From an uncultured Leptotrichiaceae bacterium (lineage in GTDB: Bacteria; Fusobacteriota; Fusobacteriia; Fusobacteriales; Leptotrichiaceae), in the NCBI GenBank assembly GCA_938037005.1, contig CALHVR010000017.1, forward strand, positions 1 to 14,685: a stretch of DNA of 14,685 nucleotides, written 5' to 3'. The notes under the pieces are model-generated. The model searched no databases. It saw nothing but the letters and a program-made list of their open reading frames with translations, and was not told where the DNA came from. Position 1 is the stretch's first letter. Every line of letters starts with the position of its first letter. Shown here piece after piece: positions 6,686-13,500 of the stretch. A program made the position numbers and the translations under genes.

Positions 6686-7651
6686 CTATATCTTTTTTGC
6701 CTTATATTTTTTTGCGATAAGCTTCAAATAATGTGAAATAGTGTCATTTGAAGGAGAATTTTCATTAAGAAATAAAATTTCAAGTTTTAATTTATTTTCT
6801 GAAGTAAAATTATTTATAAAATTAATATCATTTTGATTAGTATAGTTTGTAACAAAAAAAACTGCGATTGGATCAAAACCTAGTTTTTTTAATTTTAAAA
6901 ATTCTTGTGTTGAATCTTCTATCACTTTAATTTGTTTTACAATACGTTCTTTCATAACTTCACCTTCTGAAAATGCTTTAATTTTATCTCCAATTTTTAT
7001 TTCAAGTTCTCCATTTGAATTAATATTTTTTGCAATACCGTTAACTGCTTCTCCACGAATATTTAAAGAAATTTCTTTGTCGTATAAGTAGTTGATCTTG
7101 TTAATTTTTAATAAAATTTCTTGCCAAGAATTTTCAAGAATAAAAGAATTATAAATTTTTTCAAATTGTTTTGTAATATTAAGCATGATTTCTAAAAGAA
7201 TAAAATTTTTATTTGTTAATGTCTTAAGAGATATAGCAACATTTTTCAATTCTTCAGGAACTTCGTTGTTTACATTAATACCTATTCCAATAAAAATTTT
7301 GTTGTCAAATTCTTCAACTAAAATGCCAGAAAGTTTTTTATCTTCTAAATAAATATCATTTGTCCATTTTAATTTATAATCTAAATCTATGATATTTTTA
7401 AGCCCTTCGTACACAGCAAGTCCAGCTAAAAGAGGGAGTTTTAACTGTTTTTCGTAAGTTAAAGATAAATTTTTTTCAAAATAAAAAGTAAAAAGTGCCA
7501 TACCAACATTTGAAAACCATACATTTCCACGTCGTGCTTTTCCATTTGTTTGAGTTTCAGCTGAAATAATATCAAATTCTTTATATAAATGATAATTAGC
7601 CTTTAAATATTCGTTTGTTGAGTTTAATTCTTTAAAATTATATATTTTCAT
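6686..7651 (-). CDS. birA: Biotin-protein ligase with an extra C-terminal domain
   Basis: The ligase makes biotinyl-AMP and attaches biotin to carboxylase carrier domains in the cytoplasm. There is no N-terminal winged-helix domain, so it should not be a repressor (group I). The catalytic domain spans about residues 1-185: STNEYL (11-16), the biotin loop NGKARRGNVWFS (36-47), and KWTNDIYLEDKKLSGILVEE (95-114) with the presumed key lysine K106. An SH3-like segment (about 190-232) ends with the typical GEV. In the biotin loop, relative to E. coli GRGRRGR, the Arg equivalent to R118 is kept but R116 becomes Lys, G117 Ala and R121 Asn. Residues 233-321 are an unexpected alpha/beta-looking tail of about 89 aa; ligases of this group normally end near 235-245. 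The ATG at 7651 has an AGGAG 5 nt upstream. Ligase identity is firm, the tail's role unknown. Confidence 0.93.
   Translation of the reverse strand: MKIYNFKELNSTNEYLKANYHLYKEFDIISAETQTNGKARRGNVWFSNVGMALFTFYFEKNLSLTYEKQLKLPLLAGLAVYEGLKNIIDLDYKLKWTNDIYLEDKKLSGILVEEFDNKIFIGIGINVNNEVPEELKNVAISLKTLTNKNFILLEIMLNITKQFEKIYNSFILENSWQEILLKINKINYLYDKEISLNIRGEAVNGIAKNINSNGELEIKIGDKIKAFSEGEVMKERIVKQIKVIEDSTQEFLKLKKLGFDPIAVFFVTNYTNQNDINFINNFTSENKLKLEILFLNENSPSNDTISHYLKLIAKKYKAKKI
6955..6968 (-). promoter_or_regulatory. Possible internal ribosome binding site and start inside birA
   Basis: On the minus strand AGAAGGTGA (6968-6960) stands just before an in-frame ATG at 6955-6953, which is Met233, the first residue of the extra C-terminal domain. 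Spacing from AAGG to the ATG is 7 nt. This could allow separate translation of an 89-residue protein, or mark an ancestral gene boundary. It could also be chance, because the same bases encode the normal SEGEV end of the SH3-like segment. Confidence 0.4.
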
Positions 7652-7678
7652 AAATATTCTCCTTTTTATATAATATAT

Positions 7679-7689
7679 ATTATAACATA
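7679..7689 (-). promoter_or_regulatory. Extended -10 promoter of birA
   Basis: Read on the minus strand this is TATGTTATAAT, the same 11-mer found before murA and the guanylyltransferase gene, with TATAAT at 7684-7679. A possible weak -35 TTTTCA lies 16 nt upstream. The expected leader to the birA ATG is about 20 nt. Confidence 0.65.
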
Positions 7690-7763
7690 AAAAATAATCT
7701 TGAAAATGATTTTAATTATTTGTTTTGTTTATGTTAGAATAACGAAAAAATATAAATAAATGA

Positions 7764-7792
7764 TTGATAAAAAGTAAAAAAAATGGTATCAT
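7764..7792 (+). promoter_or_regulatory. Probable promoter of the ABC transporter operon
   Basis: TTGATA (7764-7769) and TATCAT (7787-7792) are separated by 17 nt, each one mismatch from consensus. The start would fall near 7799, about 50 nt before the first lipoprotein gene. I see no T-box, attenuator hairpin or riboswitch in the 198-nt divergent region, nor a clear operator. Confidence 0.5.
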
Positions 7793-7849
7793 TAAATATT
7801 CAAAGAGATTGAATGTATTGTAGAAAAGTAGTGTAGTAGGAGGAAATTT

Positions 7850-8800
7850 ATGAAAAAATTAGTAGGAGTATTGTCAATATTGACAATGTTTATTTTGAGT
7901 TGTGGGACAGAAGAAACAAAAACAAATGAAGGAGCAACAAAAAAAATTAAAGTAGGAATCACTCAAATTGTTGAGCATCCAGCTTTGAATAAGGCAAAAC
8001 AAGGATTTAAAGATGCATTAAAAGAAGCAGGAATTGATGTAGAATATGATGAAAAAAATGCAAATGGAGAAGTAGCAACAGCAAATTTGATTGCAAATAC
8101 ATTAGTTAGTTCAAAACCAGATTTAATTTACGCTATTGCAACAACGACAACGCAAGCAGTGGCACAAGCAACAAATGATATACCAGTGGTATTTTCAGCA
8201 ATTACAGATCCAGAGTCAGCTGGAATATTGAAAGAAAATGTTACAGGAGTAAGTGATAGAGTAAATATAAAACAACAGTTAGAATTGATGAAAAAATTAA
8301 ATCCAAATGCAAAAAAAGTAGGAGTAATTTTTAATTCATCTGAGCAAAATTCAATGGTGCAAGTAAATGATTTAAAAACTGCAGCGAGTGAATTAGGAAT
8401 GGAAGTTGTAGCAACTGGGGTAACTCAAGCGAGTGAAATACCTCAAGCGTCAGAAACGCTAATTGGAGAAGTAGATATGATTTACACACCAACAGATAAT
8501 TTGGTAGCTTCATTAATAAATTTGATTACAGAAAAAGCTACTGCAGCAAAAAAAATAGTTTTTGGAGCAGAGGCAGCACATGTTGAAGGCGGAGCATTAA
8601 TAACACAAGGTGTAGATTATTATGAATTAGGAAAAAGAGCGGGACAAATGGCTATTGAAATTTTAAAAGGTAAAAAACCAAGTGAAATAAAAATAGAAAC
8701 AGTTGAGTTAAATGACATAGTTGTAAATGAAAAAACTTTAAATGCTTTAGGAATTGTGTTACCAGAAGATATTAAAACTAAAGCGAAATTTATAAAATAA
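7850..8800 (+). CDS. ABC transporter substrate-binding lipoprotein, TrpX-like (copy 1)
   Basis: This is a 316-aa solute-binding protein of the ABC_sub_bind family (COG2984; TrpX is a member). The signal peptide MKKLVGVLSILTMFILSC ends in a lipobox with Cys18 as the lipidated residue, so the mature protein should be anchored outside the cytoplasmic membrane. Two type I periplasmic-binding lobes follow: KIKVGITQIVEHPALNKAK opens lobe 1, with the conserved FSAITDP; lobe 2 has FNSSEQNS, YTPTDNLVAS and VDYYELGKRAGQMA. A strong AGGAGG at 7838-7843 precedes the ATG. It heads a four-gene unit and is followed 33 nt later by a clear paralogue. Characterised members bind tryptophan or related aromatic compounds. 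The ligand here is not proven, so no gene symbol is given. Confidence 0.93.
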   Translation: MKKLVGVLSILTMFILSCGTEETKTNEGATKKIKVGITQIVEHPALNKAKQGFKDALKEAGIDVEYDEKNANGEVATANLIANTLVSSKPDLIYAIATTTTQAVAQATNDIPVVFSAITDPESAGILKENVTGVSDRVNIKQQLELMKKLNPNAKKVGVIFNSSEQNSMVQVNDLKTAASELGMEVVATGVTQASEIPQASETLIGEVDMIYTPTDNLVASLINLITEKATAAKKIVFGAEAAHVEGGALITQGVDYYELGKRAGQMAIEILKGKKPSEIKIETVELNDIVVNEKTLNALGIVLPEDIKTKAKFIK

Positions 8801-8833
8801 TAAAATAAGTACATAAAAGAGAGGAATGATTTT

Positions 8834-9808
8834 ATGAAAAAAATGTTGATATTAGTAATGTTGACGCTTTTAACGATATTAGCGTGTGGAGAAAAAGCAG
8901 AAAAAAGTAATAATCAACCAGACAATACAACAGATAAAGTATTTAAAATAGGTATAACACAGTTTGTAACACACCCATCTTTAGACCAAGTAAAGGACGG
9001 ATTTAAAAAAGCATTTGAAGAAGCAGGACTAAAAGCTGAATTTGATGAAAAAAATGCGGAAGCAAATATTGCAACAGCAAATTTAATTGCATCAAACTAT
9101 AAAGCAGATAGAAAAGATTTAGTATTTGGAATAGCAACACCATCAGCACAAGCTTTGGCGAATAATATTACAGATATACCAGTATTATTTTCAGCAGTAA
9201 CAGATCCTGCAAGTGCAAATATCTTGAATGCAAATGTAACAGGAACAAGTGATAAGTTAGACAATGTTGCAGATCAGTTAGATTTATTATTGAAATTAGA
9301 TCCAAAAGTTAAAAAAATAGGAGTTTTATATAATACTTCAGAACAAAATTCAATATTACAAGTTAAAGATATTGAAGAAAAAGCTAAAGAAAAAGGACTT
9401 GAAGTTGTGTTACAAGGTGTAACAGCATTTGGAGAATTAGCTACTGCAACAAAAGGGTTGTTAGCACAAGTAGATGCACTATATATTCCGACAGACAATT
9501 TAGTAGTTTCAGGAATTAAACTTATAAATTCTGAAGCATTATTAGCTAAAAAACCAGTAGTTACAAGTGAAAATTCTTCAGTAGAATTAGGAGCTTTATT
9601 TACAATGGGACTTGATTATTATGAATTAGGGAAAAGAGCAGGGCAAATGGCTGTTGAAATATTAAAAGGTAAAAAAGTATCAGAAATTCCATTTGAAACA
9701 TCTAAAAAAATGACATTATATGTTAATGAAGATACAGCAGCAGCATTAGGAATTGATGTAAAAAGAGCTGAATTAACTGGAGCAAAATTAGTAAAAACTA
9801 AAAATTAA
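8834..9808 (+). CDS. ABC transporter substrate-binding lipoprotein, TrpX-like (copy 2)
   Basis: This 324-aa paralogue of the preceding gene shares the same layout: signal peptide MKKMLILVMLTLLTILAC with lipidated Cys18, then a short Asn/Asp-rich linker, then KIGITQFVTHPSLDQ, FSAVTDP, YNTSEQNS, YIPTDNLVVS and LDYYELGKRAGQMA. The C-terminal motif is almost identical to copy 1, while the segment after PTDNLVVS and the C-terminal tail differ. This suggests tandem duplication followed by divergence, possibly in ligand preference. An AGAGAGG lies about 9 nt before the ATG. The gap to copy 1 holds no terminator, so the two are probably co-transcribed. Both would deliver to the single permease encoded downstream. 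Confidence 0.93.
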   Translation: MKKMLILVMLTLLTILACGEKAEKSNNQPDNTTDKVFKIGITQFVTHPSLDQVKDGFKKAFEEAGLKAEFDEKNAEANIATANLIASNYKADRKDLVFGIATPSAQALANNITDIPVLFSAVTDPASANILNANVTGTSDKLDNVADQLDLLLKLDPKVKKIGVLYNTSEQNSILQVKDIEEKAKEKGLEVVLQGVTAFGELATATKGLLAQVDALYIPTDNLVVSGIKLINSEALLAKKPVVTSENSSVELGALFTMGLDYYELGKRAGQMAVEILKGKKVSEIPFETSKKMTLYVNEDTAAALGIDVKRAELTGAKLVKTKN

Positions 9809-9835
9809 TTAGAAAAGGAAAAGATAAAAAGTAAG

Positions 9836-10981
9836 ATGAATGAGTTATTAGTATTTTTACAAAGCTTGCCTGATGCTTTTAAAACAGGTTTTATATATGC
9901 CATAATGGTAATGGGAGTTTATATAACATATAAAATATTGGATTTTCCAGATATGTCAGTAGATGCTACTTTCCCATTAGGAGGATTTATATTTGCAGCA
10001 TTTGCACTTTCAAAAAATGGGTTTATGGGGATAACTCATCCAGTTATGGGACTTATTCTTTCAGTTATTGGAGGAATGATCGCTGGATATTTAACAGGAG
10101 CATTACACGTTTACCTAGGAATAAATGGACTTTTATCAGGAATTTTGATAATGACAGGATTTTATAGTATAAATTCCAGAATAGTAGGGACACCCAATGT
10201 ATTTATATCGCCAGAAAGAAGTATTTATGAAGTAATTTCTTTTGAAAAAAATTTCATACCTTTTGTAATAGTATTTATAATATTACTTATTTTAAAAGGT
10301 CTTTATGATTACAAAATTAAAGAGAATAAGTATGTAATAAGAGCATTATCAGTTTATACAATTATTACAATATTATTAATAATTTATGTTGGAATTACAA
10401 AAGATATTAAACTTATGTTGTCAGTATTAATTGCATTTATAGTAAAAATGATAATAGATTATATTTTAACTTCAAAATTTGGATTTGCATTGAGAGCTTT
10501 AGGGAATAATGAGAAGTTAGTTGTAAGTTTAGGTGTTAATGAGAAAAGATTAAAAATATTTGGATTAATGATATCAAATGGATTGGTTGCCTTTTCTGGA
10601 GCTATATTTGCACAAAATATAAAAGTAGCAGATTTACAGTCGGGGGTAGGAACTTTAGTAATAGGATTAGCTGCGATAATACTAGGTTTAGGTGTAATTA
10701 AAAAATCACAATTAATAAATGAAACATCAATAATTATACTTGGTTCATTAGCATATTATTTCATAATAAATTTAGCTTTAATGTCAAATACTTGGACGAA
10801 AAACTTGTATAGAACATTAAACTTTAGTGATGATATGATAAAAACATTAGAAATAAGACCTACAGATGCAAAAATAATAACAGCAGTTATTTTAGTTATT
10901 ATTTTATGGAATGAAATGGCAAAAAAAATAAAAAAAGGTAAGAAAAAAGCAAAAATGATAAAAGAAGCGGAGGGGAATTAA
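9836..10981 (+). CDS. ABC transporter permease, TrpY-like (COG4120), enlarged
   Basis: This 381-aa polytopic membrane protein of the BPD_transp_2 family has about nine to ten hydrophobic segments (roughly 17-36, 44-59, 69-90, 94-112, 140-156, 171-187, 192-211, 242-260, 271-288, 297-316, 346-360). The coupling-loop region FGFALRALGNNEKLVVSLGVNEKRLK (about 215-240; split here as GFALRALGNNEKL and VSLGVNEKRLK) is typical and should contact the ATPase. The N-terminal LDFPDMSVDATFPLGG is characteristic of this subgroup. From memory the family is usually about 290-300 aa; the excess includes a lysine-rich stretch and an extra hydrophobic segment at about 155-190 and a basic C-terminus. The ATG at 9836 has only a distant AAAAGG, so initiation looks weak and may depend on coupling. 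The stop is 1 nt before the ATPase ATG. Confidence 0.92.
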   Translation: MNELLVFLQSLPDAFKTGFIYAIMVMGVYITYKILDFPDMSVDATFPLGGFIFAAFALSKNGFMGITHPVMGLILSVIGGMIAGYLTGALHVYLGINGLLSGILIMTGFYSINSRIVGTPNVFISPERSIYEVISFEKNFIPFVIVFIILLILKGLYDYKIKENKYVIRALSVYTIITILLIIYVGITKDIKLMLSVLIAFIVKMIIDYILTSKFGFALRALGNNEKLVVSLGVNEKRLKIFGLMISNGLVAFSGAIFAQNIKVADLQSGVGTLVIGLAAIILGLGVIKKSQLINETSIIILGSLAYYFIINLALMSNTWTKNLYRTLNFSDDMIKTLEIRPTDAKIITAVILVIILWNEMAKKIKKGKKKAKMIKEAEGN

Positions 10982-10982
10982 T

Positions 10983-11768
10983 ATGATAGAATTAAAAAAT
11001 ATTTATAAAACATTCTTCTCTGAAATTGGAACAGAAAAACAAGTATTTAAAGGATTAAATTTACAAATAGAAGAAGGAGATTTCATTACGATAATAGGAA
11101 GTAATGGAGCAGGAAAATCAACATTACTGAATGTTTTGAATGGAGAAATTATTCCAGATGCAGGACAAATTTTAATCAACAATAAAGATATAACAAATAT
11201 TGAAAGACATAAAAGAGCGAGATGGTTATCACAAGTGTACCAAGATCCAACACAAGGAACTGCACCATCAATGACAGTTTTAGAAAATCTTTCAATGGCA
11301 CAAAATAAAGGAAAAAGATTTAATTTTACATTTGGATTAGATGTAAAAAATATAGAAATGTATAAAAAATTATTATCAAGCATAGGATTGGGACTTGAGA
11401 AACAATTATTTACACAAGTGGGACTTTTATCTGGAGGACAAAGACAATGTTTATCGTTAATAATGGCAACGTTAAATCGTCCTGATATATTATTATTAGA
11501 TGAACATACAGCAGCTTTAGATCCTGAAACATCAGCAATAATATTGGAAAAAACAAGAGATATAGTTGAAACAAGTAATATTACAAGTTTGATGATAACT
11601 CATAATATGCAAGATGCAATAACTTATGGAAATAGACTTATTATGCTTCATGCAGGAGAGGTAATATTTGACATTCGTGGAGAAGAAAAGAAAAAATTAA
11701 CGGTAGAAAAATTACTTGAAATGTTTAAAACTAAAGATGCAAAATTATCAGATAAAGATGTTTTTTAA
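10983..11768 (+). CDS. ABC transporter ATP-binding protein, TrpZ-like (COG1101)
   Basis: This 261-aa cytoplasmic ATPase energises the importer encoded by the three preceding genes. All nucleotide-binding motifs are intact: Walker A GSNGAGKST (39-47), Q-loop at Q87 in VYQDPTQGT, signature LSGGQRQ (149-155), Walker B ILLLDE (169-174) and switch histidine H207 in ITHNM. The DEHTAALDP form of the Walker B/D-loop is typical of the subgroup that pairs with TrpX/TrpY-type proteins. A strong GGAGGGG lies 7 nt before the ATG, with only one base between the permease stop and this start, so the two are tightly coupled. It is the last gene of the operon and a terminator follows directly. Confidence 0.95.
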   Translation: MIELKNIYKTFFSEIGTEKQVFKGLNLQIEEGDFITIIGSNGAGKSTLLNVLNGEIIPDAGQILINNKDITNIERHKRARWLSQVYQDPTQGTAPSMTVLENLSMAQNKGKRFNFTFGLDVKNIEMYKKLLSSIGLGLEKQLFTQVGLLSGGQRQCLSLIMATLNRPDILLLDEHTAALDPETSAIILEKTRDIVETSNITSLMITHNMQDAITYGNRLIMLHAGEVIFDIRGEEKKKLTVEKLLEMFKTKDAKLSDKDVF

Positions 11769-11772
11769 AAAG

Positions 11773-11798
11773 TAAAGCTCAAAGAGCTTTATTTTTTT
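11773..11798 (+). terminator. Terminator of the ABC transporter operon
   Basis: TAAAGCTC (11773-11780) and GAGCTTTA (11784-11791) form a perfect 8-bp stem with an AAA triloop, followed by seven T. It begins 5 nt after the ATPase stop. Confidence 0.88.
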
Positions 11799-11883
11799 AG
11801 ATTTAAAATTATTAGAATATTTAATAGAAAATAAAATATTTTTAATTGTAATTTAAAAAAATGTAGATAAATAAAAAAAGTAT

Positions 11884-11912
11884 TTGACAAAATAAAAAAA
11901 ATATAGTATACT
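11884..11912 (+). promoter_or_regulatory. Consensus promoter of the tRNA cluster
   Basis: A perfect TTGACA (11884-11889) and TATACT (11907-11912) are separated by exactly 17 nt, the closest match to the housekeeping sigma consensus in the window. Transcription should start near 11919, about 13 nt before tRNA-Val. Confidence 0.88.
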
Positions 11913-11931
11913 AACTAAGTAATTTTGAAGT

Positions 11932-12007
11932 GGTCGCATAGCTCAGTTGGGAGAGCACCTGCCTTACAAGCAGGGGGTCACTGGTTCGAGCCCAGTTGTG
12001 ACCACCA
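11932..12007 (+). tRNA. tRNA-Val (anticodon UAC)
   Basis: A 76-nt cloverleaf. Acceptor GGTCGCA pairs with TGTGACC (one G-T), the D stem is GCTC/GAGC, the anticodon stem CCTGC/GCAGG encloses CTTACAA with anticodon TAC at 11965-11967, and the T arm is ACTGG TTCGAGC CCAGT. The discriminator is A and CCA is encoded. It is the first gene of a three-tRNA transcript. Confidence 0.98.
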
Positions 12008-12012
12008 TTTAT

Positions 12013-12089
12013 GGAGGTGTAGCTCAGTTGGTTAGAGTGCTTGCCTGTCACGCAAGATGTCGCGAGTTCGAGTCTCGTCACTTCCGCCA
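12013..12089 (+). tRNA. tRNA-Asp (anticodon GUC)
   Basis: A 77-nt cloverleaf. Acceptor GGAGGTG pairs with CACTTCC (one G-T), and the anticodon stem CTTGC/GCAAG encloses CTGTCAC with anticodon GTC at 12047-12049. The discriminator G is the expected aspartate identity base and CCA is encoded. It lies 5 nt after tRNA-Val. Confidence 0.98.
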
Positions 12090-12094
12090 TATAT

Positions 12095-12170
12095 GCCCAG
12101 ATAGCTCAGTCGGTAGAGCAAGGGACTGAAAATCCCTGTGTCCGTGGTTCGATTCCGCGTCTGGGCACCA
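12095..12170 (+). tRNA. tRNA-Phe (anticodon GAA)
   Basis: A 76-nt cloverleaf. Acceptor GCCCAGA pairs with TCTGGGC, and the anticodon stem AGGGA/TCCCT encloses CTGAAAA with anticodon GAA at 12128-12130. The discriminator is A and CCA is encoded. It lies 5 nt after tRNA-Asp and is the last gene of the cluster. Confidence 0.98.
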
Positions 12171-12180
12171 TTCAAAAGAG

Positions 12181-12221
12181 TGATTAAGTAAATTTTAAAC
12201 AATTTATTTAATCATTTTTTT
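12181..12221 (+). terminator. Terminator of the tRNA cluster
   Basis: TGATTAAGTAAATT (12181-12194) pairs over 14 bp, including one G-U, with AATTTATTTAATCA (12201-12214) around a 6-nt loop, followed by seven T. It lies 10 nt after tRNA-Phe. Confidence 0.88.
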
Positions 12222-12336
12222 ATAGAATAAATAGTTCAGAAATGTATATTAATTTTAAATAATATTGTAGAATAATTTTATTTGAAGTTTTTCAGTTATT
12301 TTAAAAATGATATTAAATAAAAGTTGAATTTATATT

Positions 12337-12345
12337 TGATATAAT
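12337..12345 (+). promoter_or_regulatory. Extended -10 promoter of manA
   Basis: TGATATAAT has a perfect TATAAT (12340-12345) with the TGn extension and no clear -35. It implies a leader of about 70-75 nt to the manA ATG. The rest of the AT-rich gap 12222-12425 holds no gene, stable hairpin or riboswitch that I can see. Confidence 0.55.
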
Positions 12346-12425
12346 GTAAAATGATATTTGAAATATAGCTGATGTAAATTATACAATAAAAGTTTTGAAT
12401 AAAATTGTGAAAGTGAGGGATAGTA

Positions 12426-13397
12426 ATGTTGTATCCGTTAAAGTTTGAAAAAGTTTTTATTGAAAAAGTATGGGGTGGAAGAGAATTTGAGAAAAGTTTA
12501 AATATGACTTTACCAAAAGATAAAAATATTGGAGAATCTTGGGAAGTATCAGCACATCCAAATGGGATGGGAATTGTAGCTAATGGAAATTTGAAGGGAA
12601 AAACTTTACAAGAAATTTTAGATGAATATAAAGAAAAATTAGTAGGAGAAAAAGTTTATAAAGAGTATGGAAATAGATTTCCTTTATTAATAAAATATTT
12701 AGATGTAAATGATAGACTTTCTATTCAAGTTCATCCAGATGATGAGGTTGCGTTGAAAAAGCATAATGAATTGGGAAAAAGTGAATCTTGGTTTATAATG
12801 GAAGCGAGTAAAGATGCAAAATTAATAATGGGAATGAAAAAAGGAATTACGAAAGAAGAATTTTTAGAAAAAACGGCTAAAAATGATTTTTCGGGACTTT
12901 TTGAGGAGATAAGTGTAAAAAAAGGTGATTTGATTGATATAAATCCGGGAATGGTGCATGCAAGTCTTGAAGGAAGTGTACTTTTTGCAGAAATACAAGA
13001 AAATTCAGATATAACATATAGAATTTATGATTTTGATAGAGTTGAAAACGGGAAAAAAAGAGAATTACATTTAAAAGAGGCAGCAGACGTAATTGATTTT
13101 GATGCAAGAGCTGTAGTTATAAATACGGATTTTTATAATGATGAAAATAGAAAAAATATAATTAAGAAGAAATATTATTCAATAGATAAAATGAAAATTA
13201 ATGAAAAATTTGAAGATGTAAATGAAAAAAGTATGATAATTTATTCAATTCTTAATGGAAAAGGAAAAATTGAATATACATTAAATAATGAGAAAAAAGA
13301 AGTTTTAATCCAAAAAGGAGAAACAGTATTAATTCCTGTTGGAATAAATATTGAGTTAATTGGAGAATTGGAAATTTTAAGAACAATAATTGAATAG
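12426..13397 (+). CDS. manA: Mannose-6-phosphate isomerase, class I (short form)
   Basis: This zinc enzyme interconverts fructose-6-phosphate and mannose-6-phosphate in the cytoplasm, linking glycolysis to mannose use or GDP-mannose synthesis. The 323-aa length matches the short Bacillus-type class I isomerases (about 315 aa). Expected metal ligands are present: Q101 and H103 in LSIQVHPDDE, a Glu at about 120 in GKSESWFIMEA, and H178 in NPGMVHASLEG. The catalytic arginine lies in SDITYRIYDFDR (about R199). The N-terminal LKFEKVFIEKVWGGREF is typical. GAGG at 12414-12417 supports the ATG. The C-terminal cupin half (about 230-323) is less conserved, as usual. The gene has its own promoter and terminator, so it is not strictly co-transcribed with the guanylyltransferase gene 103 nt downstream, although the pathway link is clear. 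Confidence 0.95.
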   Translation: MLYPLKFEKVFIEKVWGGREFEKSLNMTLPKDKNIGESWEVSAHPNGMGIVANGNLKGKTLQEILDEYKEKLVGEKVYKEYGNRFPLLIKYLDVNDRLSIQVHPDDEVALKKHNELGKSESWFIMEASKDAKLIMGMKKGITKEEFLEKTAKNDFSGLFEEISVKKGDLIDINPGMVHASLEGSVLFAEIQENSDITYRIYDFDRVENGKKRELHLKEAADVIDFDARAVVINTDFYNDENRKNIIKKKYYSIDKMKINEKFEDVNEKSMIIYSILNGKGKIEYTLNNEKKEVLIQKGETVLIPVGINIELIGELEILRTIIE

Positions 13398-13400
13398 AGA

Positions 13401-13437
13401 AAAACTAGAATTTCAAAAATAGAAATTCTAGTTTTTT
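13401..13437 (+). terminator. Terminator after manA
   Basis: AAAACTAGAATTTC (13401-13414) pairs perfectly over 14 bp with GAAATTCTAGTTTT (13422-13435) around a 7-nt loop, with a T run at 13432-13437. It lies 3 nt after the manA stop. Confidence 0.88.
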
Positions 13438-13456
13438 ATGGGAAAAAATAAGAAAA

Positions 13457-13467
13457 TATGTTATAAT
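13457..13467 (+). promoter_or_regulatory. Extended -10 promoter of the guanylyltransferase gene
   Basis: TATGTTATAAT, identical to the murA and birA elements, has TATAAT at 13462-13467. Transcription would start near 13475, about 26 nt before the ATG. It follows the manA terminator by only 19 nt. Confidence 0.65.
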
Positions 13468-13500
13468 TAACAAAATATAAAAATAATAAAGGAAAGAAAA

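Noticed and set aside
7652..7849. Search for a tryptophan T-box or other riboswitch before the TrpX-like operon
   Set aside because: No T-box consensus, stable stem or terminator/antiterminator pair is visible; only promoter elements for the two divergent units could be supported.
11003..11383. A 126-codon minus-strand frame inside the ATPase gene
   Set aside because: It lies antisense to the Walker A and Q-loop coding region; its composition follows the reverse complement of the real gene and no family is recognisable.
11947..12129. A 60-codon plus-strand frame over the tRNA-Val and tRNA-Asp genes and into tRNA-Phe
   Set aside because: It is a translation of tRNA sequence (VAQLVRVLACHARCREFESRH-type peptides are a familiar tRNA artefact) and has no ribosome-binding site.
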